A stretch of DNA of 64,000 bases, taken from Eucommia ulmoides (lineage: Eukaryota; Streptophyta; Magnoliopsida; Garryales; Eucommiaceae). The position numbers and the translations under genes are program-made. The stretch spans positions 13,041,616 through 13,105,615 of the forward strand of contig CM028333.1 of the NCBI GenBank assembly GCA_016647705.1, in the 5' to 3' direction. Within the stretch, counting starts at the first letter, position 1. Each line of letters opens with the position of its first letter. Below, piece by piece: positions 31,201 to 43,778 of the stretch. The notes under the pieces were generated by a model. It did not search any database, was not told the DNA's origin, and was given only the letters and a program-made list of their open reading frames with translations.

Positions 31201-33870
31201 GGCATTTTATCATGGGCACTAGGCCATGCCCAAATTAACTATTTGTCATGGAAGCACCAACAATTTTAGTAAGGCAAATATCTGTGATACATATATGACA
31301 CGCTTAAATTTGTCTTCTAATATTTTATGTTATATTCATTGTTTGGACACTTCTGGGGCGTGTGGAATTAAAGGGTTGAATTTGACAAGATATATAAAAA
31401 GATGAGGTGGCCCCTCATTCAATTTTTTTCCCTTTTTTTAGGAAAAAACGCATAGCTCTCCGTTTGGTAACACATTTCTGATCTCATCTCAAAATTTTAG
31501 GATTCATATCAAAATTCTTGAGAATTGATGGGAAAAAAATTGATTTTTTTTTTTTTTATTTTAAAAAACTTTCTTCCATATTCATTTGGTTTTGGTAAAT
31601 TGTGGTAACGTTGGTGTTGAATTAACAGATTTATCAACCTCGGTACTTACATGATGTTATCCATGGCTTTAGAGACTCGAATACTGAGTTAAGAATAGGG
31701 TTGGTGAATCAAGTTTCCAAGCTTTACATACAACAATTTTTTTACGGATTTTACTTCAATACATTTGATGTATTGATACATTCACTCTTAGTTGCAGATC
31801 TGTATTGAAGAAGTTGCATGTTTTTTAGATGGACATGCAAACTTCTTTGGAATGAACTTGTAACGTGTGGTGCTAAGTCAATGTGCGATTTCTTAGATGG
31901 ATATGCAATTTCTTTGGAATGAACCTCCAACTTCTTTAGATATATCTAAAAAAAAAAAAAAAATGTGTTGTAGCCAATCCGTTTTTTCATATTTAATTAT
32001 TAACGTCAATGAAGATTCCTTTGTTTTCATGATTTGAACCAAGTTCTTCATACCATGAAAAAATGATTTTTCAGCTTCTCATAAATAGAGTCGAGGTATA
32101 ATTGACTCTCATTATATAATATTGGACACATTTAGTTTCTCATAATTAAAATTGGGTTTAATATGACCTAAATTACAAATATGTTTGTCAAAACTGATGA
32201 TCAATTGTTAATGTAATGATATTTTGTCCGAAGTCAAATTTTCTCTCTATTCAGTCTATATAGATTAATTATATTTTGCACCCCTATGTTTTAAATTCAC
32301 ATTTTTATTTTTAGCCTGAATTTGGTATTTTGGTTACGAAAGTAAAATTTTATTTTCAAATGCCTTTGATAATAGTTTTTAAGGATTAATATAAGATAAT
32401 TAAAACAAAAAGGATTTAAATAATATATGATCAAAATTTTTAGGATCCAAACTGTAATTTTTAGGATTCAAATTATAATTTTTAGGATTCATGTTCCTGT
32501 TTCTCTTTCCTTGCACAACCACCACCACTCTACCACCGGTGGCATGGCCAACATCACTCCTTCCTTGCAGGACCACCAACCAGCCACCCATCCACTACCA
32601 CATACGCCCCTCCTCATTTTTCCCCCATTCTCTCTCTCTCCCATCAAATCGGTCGCGACGACAGATTTGTTGCAGATCCATCGTTGTTATTTGTTTTTTG
32701 TTTTTTTGTTTTTTTTCTTTGGTCCAATGTTGTTGGTAAGGTCTTTTGTTAAATCTGAACAGTAAACAGACATATTGGCTGAGAAGGATGAACATAGGCC
32801 TGCATCTAGGCAACTTATGGGAGATTTGAAATAGTCAAAGAAAAACACAAATATTCAAATGGTTGATCTAGACATTAAATATGAGATACATTTGAGAGAG
32901 ACATTAATCAGTTAAGATATGACGAGAATACAGAGATAGTCGTTCATAGATTACAAGGTATTAAGTTCCTATATCTTTAAAAACATGGTTAACTTATTTT
33001 CATGTTGGAGTGTATTTAGGCGATACTACACTGGTATCACAAGTATTTATCCTAAATTTTATAGATATTAATATAACTGGGCTAACCTTCCAAACCCACT
33101 TCATTGTCTCCAAAAATTACGTCAAAAGTCACGCTCCACATCTCTATCACAAAGTACAAATTATAATCATTAAGAAATAATTTGGCTAATGAAAAAATGT
33201 GGCATGTATCAAGAGGTCCCTTTTTGCAATTTCATTGACCGATCAAGCCCAAATGTTTTTTTTTTTTGCTCCAAGAACTCCTTTTGCCATTTCCTAACCA
33301 AAATACCCCTCATCTAATCTTAACGCCTAAATCCATGTTCATTTCACAGCCGCGCCTCTGCTCCATCCATAGTCGCATCATCTGCTACGTCGCTATTCAC
33401 CGTCGTCGTTGCCAGTCGCTTCGTCATTGCCGTCGCCATCGCCGATCATATTCATCATCCCTGTTCATCTTCGTTGTCATTGTCGTCGTCGCTGCTTGCC
33501 ATCGACGTCGCCATTTGCCCTGCCGTTCATCGTTGCCATTTATTCTTCGATTCAACACTGTGGTTATTCATCGTTGATAGAAATCCATGTCACAAGCCTA
33601 CAAAATTCACGATTCCATAGATGCACAGTTAGGGTTCCTATTAAAAAATATTAATTACACTTTCGCCCCATATTTAATTTTAGTTTCAATTTTTTCCTTT
33701 TTTTTTTTTTTGAACACTTTCATCCCTAAACTTTGTTGATAGAATTCCAATTAAAAAAGTATTAATTATATTTTCGCCCTCATTAATTTTAGTTTCAGGT
33801 TTTTTTTTCAACACTTTCATCCTTGAAGCTTCACAACAGTTTAAAATAGCTGCAATTTATTAGGCAATGC
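31201..33870. other. repeat-rich spacer
   Basis: No gene. About 31830-31945 repeats AACTTCTTTGGAATGAACTT and GATGGATATGCAA and is related to 15060-15165. About 32240-32350 carries AGTCTATATAGATTAATTA, whose inverted relative is at 19995-20040. About 33350-33560 is a GTCGTC/GCCATC-rich patch. About 33640-33830 holds a diverged direct repeat (ATTAATTACACTTTCGCCC and ATTAATTATATTTTCGCCC). Confidence 0.45.
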
Positions 33871-33879
33871 TACATTCAA

Positions 33880-36800
33880 CATGCACGTTATATGAGTATT
33901 CCGAAAACAATTGGGTTCAATCGAAGTAGTAGTCGATGTTACATTCAACACGCATATTGAATGTAACACTGACTACTCTTGCCAATATTCAAAAAATAAT
34001 ATGCGTGTTGAATATAACATTGCCTACTATTCTCAAAATCAATTTTTAGAATGTTGTTGGATGTAATCTGATTGAATCAATTTGTTCGGAATATTATCAA
34101 CACATGCATGTTGAATGTAACCTTGTCTAAAGTAAAAAATATGAGATACTTCTAAATCAATCCAAACATTGGAGATAACTTCTCATGTTAAATGTAAGTG
34201 TCGATGTTCGCAAACAATATACGTGTTGAATGTAACACTGTCTAATCTTACCAAATATTAAAAAACAATATGCATGTTGAATGTAACATTGTCTATTATT
34301 CTCAAAATTAGTTTTTGGAATGTTGTTGAATATAATCTGATTGAAACAATTTGTTTCGGAATAATATCAACATGCATGTTAAATGTAACATTGTCTGAAT
34401 TAAAACATAGGAGATAATGAACACTCATTCCAAACATATGGGGATGTAACCCTAATATTGTCAAAATTCAAAGTGAGTGTTAAATGTAACACTATCTAAT
34501 CGTATCGAATGTAACATTGTCTAGTATTCTCATAAATCAATTTTTACAATTCACCAATCGAAACCCACTATTTCCAGTGTGTGTTGAATGCAACACTTTC
34601 TAATATTGCCAAAAATTTAAATTTCAAAAGTACAATATCCAAGATGTAAAATGCAAAAACCTCTAAACCAAAAACAAAGCACCTGAAGCCAAAACAGAAC
34701 TTGTAGTTGGATTGGAGAGTTATATAAGCTCAATATCGTGTCAGCTAAATGAATTAAACTATCATATACAATATATAATTGCGTGAAAGCCCATATCATG
34801 TCGTCAGTGTGTGTGTTGAATGTAACACTTCCTAATATTGTCAAAATTCAAAGTGCGTGTTGAATGTAACACTATCTAATCGTGTTGTGGTGGCGGAATA
34901 TTACGTTGTCACTTTCACCGCAATTGTACGGATCAAATTTTAGTATAGATGGAAAGGAGTAGGGGTTGTCGTATCCACAAGGATTGGTTGAGACTATTAT
35001 CGAGTACCGCGATTGTCATAACCTAACTTTATCTAGGCGATAAAAATTGAGTTTATAATTAATTAATACTAATACTAAGTTCATTAATCTAACCATACTA
35101 ATATTTTATTGAGATGTTTAGGGAAAAGATTGTCTACGGATTAACTTCGTTTACAAAAACGTGTTTGGTCTCGTTTAGTTTACAATAACGGCATTTGACT
35201 TATCCGACAATCTCTATATTATAAACTCATTCGCCACCTCTCACAAGTGTAAGACGAGTGAATATGCCACTTCGCATCAACAAAGAAGTCCCCCTCAACT
35301 TCTTAACGACACTAGGTCACATGAGTCTTGCCCCAACGTTATTGATTGCACACTTTCTAACTCTCTCCCGAGTTATTAGATCGTCGCGTTGTGTTTATCC
35401 TAATCCGAATTCGGGGTTACCTCTCCCGAGTGTTAAACACCATATTCTCTAATTATCTAAACAAGCATAATATCAAAGAATAACGGTATACACAATCGAA
35501 ATAGCGAATAACAACCATTAACAAAACACAAACTCAAACAAACAACGATTTCATAAAATATATTAATCCCTAGATAAAATCCGTTTAACTCATGGTTATA
35601 ACCATTTATACAATGAAAATTGAGCTAAACATGCTCAACAAACTACCAAAGTTAAGAAAATAAAGGGAGAAACAAAAGCAACTTATCCATAGTCCGAAGA
35701 TTTGCTGCTAAAACCATCCAATGATCACTTCTCCTTCTTCGCAACGTGTTCTTCTCCTTCGGATTTGGTTGAGCACACCCCAAAACACTCTTAAAATATT
35801 AGGAACCCTAAGGGGTCTTCTATGGCCGGGTCTTTTTAGAAGAAAATAGGAGAAAGGATTAAATAGGGAGCAAAATATCTAAATAAATATTTAACAGTTG
35901 TGTAGAGTGACCTCCGCGACGGTGGGCTCACTGTCGCGGCGGTGGATATGTCGATTTGGGTTACGGCCTTAGTAGTGGACTCAGCGGTGGGATCAGAGCC
36001 TTTCTGTTGTTTCACCGTCTCGACGGTGGGCTTCCAGCAAGTTTTAAACCCTCTCTGCATATTGACCACCACGGCGGTGGTCTGCATTTCAGAATTTTGC
36101 CCTCATGCTTGTTTTTCCACCGTTCTTCTACTATTCTTGATCCAATTTTATCATTTATGATCCGTTTTTATACCTTTTCACCTCCACACACCTGATTTAT
36201 ACAAAAATACATTAAAACGTAATAAAATATAATAAACGTACTAAAAAACTAACAAGTTCAGTTTAGAAATAGATAGATAAATTACACCTATCATGTTGAA
36301 TGTAACATTGTCTAATATTCTCAAAAAATCAAATTTCAGAATTCAACAAATGAACTTCATTGTTTCCAGTGTGTGTTAAATGTAACACTATCTAATATTA
36401 CCAAAAATTCAAAAATCAAAGTGCAATACAAAGATAATTTTTTATTTTTTAAAAAATAAAAGTAAAATACAAGTATAGAATTCGACAATTGACCTCCCTA
36501 ATTTGTTTTTAGTGTGTGTTGAATGCAAAACTTCCTAATATTACCAAAAATTAAAATTCAAAGTGCGTGTTGAATGTAGCACTGTTTTAAAAATAAAAAA
36601 GGTTAATAAAACTTTATCCCATGTGATTTAGTGGATTTACACTTAAACCTCTATGGTTTTTGACTTGGCACTTATCCCCCTGTGGTTTTGGAATCAAGTG
36701 CAAATCACAGGGGTAGAAGTGCCAACACAGGGGAGTAATTGCAAATCAGCTAAACCACAGGGGGTAAAGTGCTATTAACCAAAAAAAAGGGTAAAGATAG

Positions 36801-37030
36801 AAGTGAAAACAAATGTTCACGAAAATTCTAGGGCTTCGGCAGCAAAATTATTGAATAAACACAAAAATTCATGCTCAAAACTGATAAATTCAACCGAAGA
36901 CAAATAGGAAAGTGTTGATTTACACAAACAAGAAGGTGTTGATTCTCATAAATCGGTTTAGGGTTAGGAATGAATGTGACGCTTCCTAATATTGCCAAAA
37001 TTCAAAGTGCGCATTGAATGTAACACTATC
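33880..37030. repeat. dispersed-tandem array of TGTTGAATGTAACA-type units, interrupted by an LTR
   Basis: The phrase GTGTTGAATGTAACACT and variants with CATT, followed by GTCTAATATT and ACCAAAAATTCAAA, recurs about 15 times in 33880-34880 and 36294-37030. Units are irregular. Many are palindromic or lie near an inverse copy. The 34888-36293 LTR has landed inside one unit, so the two halves were one array. The core is shared with 14397-14792. Confidence 0.75.
34888..36293 (-). mobile_element. solo LTR inside the hairpin array
   Basis: 1,406 bp, TG...CA on either strand, flanked by the perfect 5-bp repeat TGTTG (34883-34887 and 36294-36298). On the minus strand it starts TGATAGGTGTAATTTATC and near its end carries CCTTGTGGATACGACA, a phrase common near the 3' end of plant Ty3/gypsy LTRs of the Athila/Tat group. 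It contains GGCGGTGG-type palindromes at about 35905-36085. No internal coding. Confidence 0.75.
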
Positions 37031-38583
37031 TAAACTCAACCAAATTCCACACGAATTAACATTCGATCAAAAACGGGAAAATGATAGAAAGTGAAAACAT
37101 ATGTTCACCAAAATTCTAGGGCTTTGGTAAATGATTGAAGGCAATGATCGAAGCTAACAATTCTTCAATAGATCATTGATGGAACAGACCAAAAATCATC
37201 GTTGATAGGGGAGATCTAACTGAAATAATTTCATCAATTATTTCATCCCTAAACCCTAAAATCAATTTCTGCAAATGAAATCGAAATCGAAATCAACAAA
37301 ATCAAAAATCAAAAGTTGAAATCGACAGAGAGATATAGACAGGGAGCTTACACAGATGGTTGATGGAGGAAACCAAAACTCATCGTTGATGGAGGAGATC
37401 TGGTTGAAATAACTTCATCAATTATTTCATACCCTAAAACCCTAAATCGATTTCTGCAAAATGAAATAAATTGAAATCAACAAATCGAAAAAATTGAAAA
37501 AGGCATCCACTAGGAGGTCAACGAAATAGAAATTTGGAACAATAATAAGCAATGAATATAAATATGTAAACAGATATCAATGAAATCGACGAAAGATATC
37601 AAACCTCAATTTGTAAATATGATTCAGCGACCTACGAAACGATGATATCAAGCGGCGACAGACGACGATTAATTAGGGGACAAATGATCGGCGATGGATA
37701 ACGATACCGATTGGCAATGGCAGTGACGGTTGAACAGTGAGACAAAGAAGAGAATGGAAGAGTACGGCAGCGAAAAACGACGATGAATCATAGGACAATC
37801 GAACAGTAACAAATTACAGCGAAAAACAACGATGAATCATGGGCGGATACGACGGCGATGGGGGTGGAGATGATTATGACAGTGGAGAATCGATACGATG
37901 ATGGAAAAGAGTAACTAAGAAGACGCACGAAGGAGAAAAAGAGTATGGTTAAATGAGTAAGGGCAAAACAGTAATCCGACATTTGAGATTTTTTTAAAAT
38001 ATGACTAATCAGTTCAAAAAATTATTCGGATGGAAGTTTTGGTTCAATTTTAACTAATTAGTATTTATTGGTAAATGGAAAGTGAAAACAATAGTGATTG
38101 GTAATTTATCCTAAAAAAATAATAATTATAAACCTCCAATGGAAACTGGTTTAATGCCTACCCTCTATTAAAGAACACACAATCTCTGGTGAGAGAGATT
38201 TAAAGAAATATATTGATGTATGGTGATACGGTAAGAGAGAGTGCAGAGAGAAAATAGGTGGGTAGGTGTGAGTGGTGGAGAATCAGAAGGCACGGAGGAG
38301 ATAACATAAAGACGTTGCAGATCCGCGATTTGTTTTATTTATTTTTTTCCTGAAGTTGTTGGGTTGAACAAAATGACGCATTTATCTCTGGTTCTAAGAT
38401 CATGTGTGTCCAAATTAACTAACACCGTTATCAATTGGATTAAATTGAATCCAATTTCAATTATGAGAAACCAAATGTGTTCAATATTAAATAATGGAGA
38501 CCAATTAAACACCACTTCATTTATGAGTAGTCAAAAAATTATTTTCCATTGAGTTGTTCAGATTTGTGCCCTTTTAATTGACT
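37031..38583. other. spacer, possibly the rest of the array-bearing element
   Basis: Holds two similar blocks (AAAATTCTAGGGCTTTGG ... GATCTAACTGAAATAA and GATCTGGTTGAAATAA with CATCGTTGAT) at about 37110-37450, and GACGATGAATCA repeats at 37770-37840. No gene recognised. Confidence 0.4.
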
Positions 38584-38788
38584 TATTGGAGTTAATAGGG
38601 TTTATTAGTATTTAGTGAGGGCATAATAGCCTTTTACTTATTTTCTAGGTTCTCCATTGTATGCTTATATAAGTATCTATTTTTTATGTTTTCTATTGTA
38701 TTCTTGTATTCATTATTCAGAGATAATAAACTCTAACCGTTGTTTCTCTTTGCTCTCTAGACTTTCATGTTATTCATTGATCTTCACA
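38584..38788 (+). repeat. 5' LTR of the copia element
   Basis: Starts TATTGGAGTTAATAGGG, carries GCTTATATAAGTATCT (TATA region) and AATAAACTCT, and ends TTCACA immediately before the primer site. Closely similar to 42102-42307. Confidence 0.88.
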
Positions 38789-40433
38789 TGGTATCAAGAG
38801 CCTAATCTTTGTACAACTATGATTGTTGATGTTCGTACAGTTTTGGCTTTCGCACAACTCTGATTTGATTTTTTCTGCAGCGAATCATTGATTTGTTTTT
38901 GGTATTTGATTTTCTTTCTCTGACGCATTAGATTTGTGCTTTCGTTTGTTGGTATTTGTAATGATTTCTGAAAATGATGATTCGCTTCAGTCTATTACTG
39001 TGAGATTGAATGGGGAAAAAATTCATATTGGAATTATGTAATGAAAAAGTTTCTCAAAGGCAAAAAGATGTGGGGCTATATTAGTGGTACATTAGTTAAA
39101 CCAAAAGATGAAAGGGTTGAAGACTATATAATTTCGTTAGACACTTGGGAGACAAATAATTCGAAAATCAATATTTGGATTAATAACTCTGTTGATCATT
39201 CAATTGATATGCAATTGGCGAAGTATGAGTATGCCAAAAAGGTCTGGAATCCTCTATCAGAATTGTACACACAGTCTAACTTTACAAAACAATATCAATT
39301 GAAATCTGATATTCGAGCACTGAAGCAGAATGATATGAGTATCCAAGAATTCTACTCCGCTATAACAGATCTTTGGGATCAATTAGCTCTCACAGAATCA
39401 ATAGAGTTACAAGCAAGTATTCCGTACATTGCTCGTAGAGAATAACAACGTTTGGTCCAATTTTTTATGGCGTTACGTGATGATTTTGAGAGACTTTGTG
39501 GGACAATTTTGTACCGTAATCCACTTCTTTCTGTTGACTCAATGGTTAGTGAATTATTGGCCAACGAGATATGCTTCAAATCTCAATCAGATACAAGGGT
39601 TCTCCAATCACCCAATCCATTTGTTTTGACGATTCCTTCTAAACGACCTCCTAATCATCAAAACAAGCCCTATATGAGGACTGCCTTTGATGAATGTAGC
39701 TTTTGTAAGTAGAAAGGTCACTGTAAAACTCAATGCCTTAAATTGAGTAGAACACAGGAACAACAGCAACAGTCGCCTCCCTAGTAGAAATCTGACGATC
39801 GATTTCAAAAACGTCCTTACAGGCCTCCACAACCTAACACTGCAGCAATTGTACCATCATCATCAAATTCATTTAGTTTTGGAGACCCAACATCTTCTAA
39901 TCCCACAATAGAGCCCGCCCTTACTAAACAATTTCAGAAGTTCTTTACCATACAGCCGCATGTCATGTCTGTTGCGTCTTCAGTAAGTTTATCACCTTCT
40001 AGTTCTTCAGATATGTCTTCCTTCATGTGGATTCTAGATTCTAAAGCCTCTAACCATATGTCACCTGATTTGTCATCATTCGCTTCTTTAAATCCTGCAT
40101 CATTTGTATCTGTTATGACTATTGATGGTACTCCAATGCCATTAGTAGGCATTGGTTCTGTTGTCAAATCATGGTTATCTCTTTCAAGTGTTTATCATAT
40201 TCCCAATATTGCATTGAATCTTTTTTCTGTTGGCCAATTATGTGATTCTGGTTACTCAGTTTCTTTCTCTTCTACCTCTTGTCATGTACAGGATCCACAA
40301 TCCCAAAAGCTGATTGGGACAAGCCGTAAGTAGGAGGGACTATATATATTAGATAAGCTACGAGTACCAAATGTTGTAACTTCCAGTGTTGACTTGTCGT
40401 CTTTTCATTTGACTTCTTCATCTTCTAGTTTTT

Positions 40434-41160
40434 ATTTATCGCGTTCTCGTCTTGGTCACGTTTCAACATCTTGTTTAAAATACTTAGTATCTAAAGGATC
40501 CTTAGAGAAATTGTCAGCTTGTGATATTTCTGATTGTAATGCTTGTAAACTTGCAAAATTCTCTGTTTTACCTTGTAATCGAAGTATTTCTTCTTCTCTT
40601 ACACCATTTGATCTAGTTCACTCTGATATGTGGGGACCTTCCTCGATTGCTACAAAATGGGGGTCCAGATATTATGTTTTCTTTATTAATGATTACACTC
40701 GATATTGTTGGATTTATCTTATGAAATGTCATTCTGAATTCTTTGATATTTTTCAAAAGTTTCGAGCTCTTGTTAAGACCCAACATTCTGCTATTATCAA
40801 GTGCTTTAGATGTGATTTGGGTGGGGAGTACATTTTTTAATCCTTTCACTAACTTGTTTGCTTTAGATGGAACAATTCACCAAATCTCATGTACTAACAC
40901 TCTTGAGAAAAATGGTGTCGCTGAAAGGAAACATAGGCACATTGTTAAAATCACTCGTTCTCTCTTACTGTTTGCCTCTATTTCTAGTGTATTTTGGAGA
41001 GAAGCAATACTTACTACAGTGAACTTAATTAATAAGATCTCATCCTCTCATTCTTCAGGTTTGTCTCCATTTGAAAAGTTGTATGGTCATGCTTCCAAAT
41101 ATTCTTACTTAAGAGTATTTGGGTGCACTTCTTTTGTTCTTCGATCAAAAGTATAGTGTA
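40434..41160 (+). mobile_element. copia integrase region
   Basis: SRLGHVSTSCLKYLVSKG followed by the CNACKLAK zinc ligands is the GAG-pre-integrase domain. FDLVHSDMWGPSS and FINDYTRYCWIYLMK are the integrase core around the first Asp, and later text (ENGVAERKHRHIVKIT) is the Glu region. The order shows integrase before reverse transcriptase, hence Ty1/copia. Confidence 0.88.
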
Positions 41161-42101
41161 CTAAGTTATCATCTCGCTCTGCCATTTGTGTCTTCCTAGG
41201 CTATGGTAAGGGACAAAAGGGATATTGTTGTTTTGATCCAGTTGCACAAAAACTATATGTGTCCCGTCATGTTGTGTTTCTTGAACATATACTTTTTTTC
41301 TCTATCCCTGCTAGTATACACAACTTGACTAAATCTGATCTCATTTCCATTGATCATTTCTCTGATGACACAAATAATTTATCTTCTCAAAACCCATGCA
41401 CTACATATATTGACCCATCTCATTCGTCTCGAGCTCATGTTCACACTGGTAGTTCTGCAGGTATTGATACTTCTAGCTTTCTCTCCCTTCCGACGGCCTA
41501 CCAAGAATTTTCTTAGATTATGGATCCTCCTCTTCGTTATCCTTAGCACATTTGTAAGTCCACTCATATACCACATTTTGTTTATTCTTGCTATTCAAAT
41601 TCTTTTGCTTCATTTTTAGCCTCTATTCAATGTCTTTTTGAGCCTTTATCCTATAAAGAGGTAGCACTTGATCCTCTTTGGCAACAGGCTATGGTTGAGG
41701 AACTCTTTGGTACCTTTACCTCCTGGTAAAAGTCCAATTGGTTCTCATTGGGCCTACAAAATTAAAACCAAGTCTGATGGTTCAGTTGAGCGTTACAAAG
41801 TTCGCTTGGTTGCCAAGGGATTTTCTCAGTAATATGGTATGGATAATGAGAAGACTTTTGCTCCAGTTGGGAAAATGACGATTATCCACACTCTTATTGT
41901 TGTTGCATATGTTTTCAGTGGCATATTTCTCAGATGGGTGTTAAAAATGCCTTCTTGAATGGACTATTACTTTACCTTTTGTGTTATCATCCGTGAAAAT
42001 TGCCGACTTGTTCACCAAGTCGCATTTTATTTCATGTTTCCGATTTTTGGTTGGTAAACTCCCGATTCTACTTGCAGCAATATCGTGAGTTTGAAGGGGG
42101 A

Positions 42102-42307
42102 TATTAGAGTTAATAGGGTTTATTATTATTTAATAAGGGTAGAATAATCTTTTATTTGTTTTCTAAGTTTTCTATTGTACGCTTATATAAGTATCTCTTT
42201 CTTATGTTTTCTATTGTATTCTTGTATTCATTATTCAGAGATAATAAACTCTACCCGTCGTTTTTTTTTTTCTCTTTAAACTTTCATGTTATTCATTAAT
42301 TTTCACA
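42102..42307 (+). repeat. 3' LTR of the copia element
   Basis: Starts TATTAGAGTTAATAGGG after the purine tract and ends TTCACA. It differs from the 5' LTR by a modest number of substitutions and a longer T run, indicating an insertion some millions of years old. Confidence 0.88.
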
Positions 42308-42326
42308 TGACTCACACAGATGTAAG

Positions 42327-43664
42327 TAGGGGTGGTCATGAGCCCGGGGGCCTGCCCAGCCTGACTATTCTGGCCCTAATTTTTTAGGGCTTGGGCCTAA
42401 ACTTTGAACCTATGGGCAAAGCCTAGGTTGCAATGTTTAGGCCGGAGTAAAATTAGGGTCAGGCTTGAGCATGGCCAATATTTTATAGGCCTGGCCGAGC
42501 CCAAGGATTAAATAATAAAATACACACACATACATACACATTACTCACAATTTTTAACCCTTTCTGTCGCTCATATCTCGATCCCTTTTTTCCTTGGTCC
42601 CACTCATCCCCCTTCTTTGCTCCTCCTAGATCTCGAATCGATCAACCGTTCCTCCTCATCTTCACAGTCCATTCATCTCCATTTTCCATCCATTTTCTAT
42701 CTTCATTCATCTCTTCCTCAACGACATCAACCTCCATCTCTTCCTATCTTTCATCGCCACTGTCATCCATCACATTCGTTTGCCTTGGATCGCTTCTATT
42801 CACCGTAGATTGCTTTGTCGAGTTGTCGTTGATTGTCGATTTCAAGTATAGTCCATATTATTGTCTCTGTTATTTACAGTGATTGTACTATTGCCATCGT
42901 TCTTTATCTTAATTGTGCTAATTTTCTCTTTTGTTGTGGTTTTGCCTTGTACCATTCTTTACAAGTAAAATGTTGAACTAAAATTTTCTCTTCCCATTTT
43001 TCTAGTGGAGAATGGAACTAAACTAAATTTTTTTGTTCCCATTTTTCTGTTTATGTTTCAAGCTTTGTTGGAATAGAAACAAAAACTAGGTACAGAAATA
43101 TGACTGCCACTAAACATGGTTTTGAAACTTCCAAGATTTGAATTTTGTTCTTCAAATTGTGTTAAGAAATCACCAGCCTACTTGTTATTAGTTTCATATG
43201 CAAAACCCAAAAAAAATGATTTCCAGATTTTTTACATGATTGTGAGTAGTATCTGAAGAAAAATGATTTTTTTTCTCTCGGCAGCCTATGTTCTTAAGCA
43301 TAAAAGTATACATCAGCTTAATCAAGCCTGATCAGGCAATGTGGTATCGCGATTGCAAAACATGTAACAAAAAAGTAACTAAAGTTGTTGGATCAGGCAA
43401 TGTGGTTTGGTGTTGCAATTTTAGTATTTATTTTTTAAATTAAAAAAAAAAATTGTAGGGCCAGGGGCCCTAAGGCTGAGCTTTGGGCTTAGGTTTTTTT
43501 ATGGGGTCGGGGGTCCTAGGGCCGAGCTTTGAGCTTAGGTTTTTTTGTAGAACCGGGTTTGAGAATGAAATTGAGGCCCGACCATAGGAGCCGGGTCGAG
43601 GTCGGGCCTAGCAAATTCTTATAATACCCTAATCTAAGCCCGACCCGGGCCATGACCACCCCTA
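42327..43664. mobile_element. hAT non-autonomous element upstream of the NLR
   Basis: The ends TAGGGGTGGTCATG and, inverted from the right, TAGGGGTGGTCATGG are nearly perfect inverses. Both sides carry GGGCCTGG/GGCCCGAC-type subterminal repeats. The flanking 8-mers GATGTAAG (42319-42326) and TAGGTAAG (43665-43672) agree at 6 of 8. The interior has a CT-rich leader-like stretch (42550-42800) and AT-rich text, with no transposase. It ends about 115 bp before the NLR start codon. Confidence 0.72.
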
Positions 43665-43778
43665 TAGGTAAGTTGAGGGGGATGAACCCATTGTATTTGG
43701 CGTTTCCATCATTGGAAAGGGAAATTAGAAAGAACATTGATAAACTTTTGCATCTTTGCAAAACCATTAGGGAGAGAG

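Larger units (their letters stand above)
38584..42307 (+). mobile_element. Ty1/copia element with both LTRs, internally shortened
   Basis: LTRs of about 205 bp (38584-38788 and 42102-42307), with the perfect 5-bp target repeat TGACT at 38579-38583 and 42308-42312. The primer site TGGTATCAAGAGCC follows the left LTR, and the purine tract TTTGAAGGGGGA precedes the right LTR. Internal order is gag (39041-39445 and onward), protease region (about 40010-40330), GAG-pre-integrase and integrase (about 40440-41160), and a short reverse transcriptase remnant (about 41690-41960), which is the Ty1/copia order. At 3.7 kb it is shorter than full relatives, with most of reverse transcriptase and RNase H absent. 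Broken in many places (roughly ten); an old copy. Confidence 0.88.
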
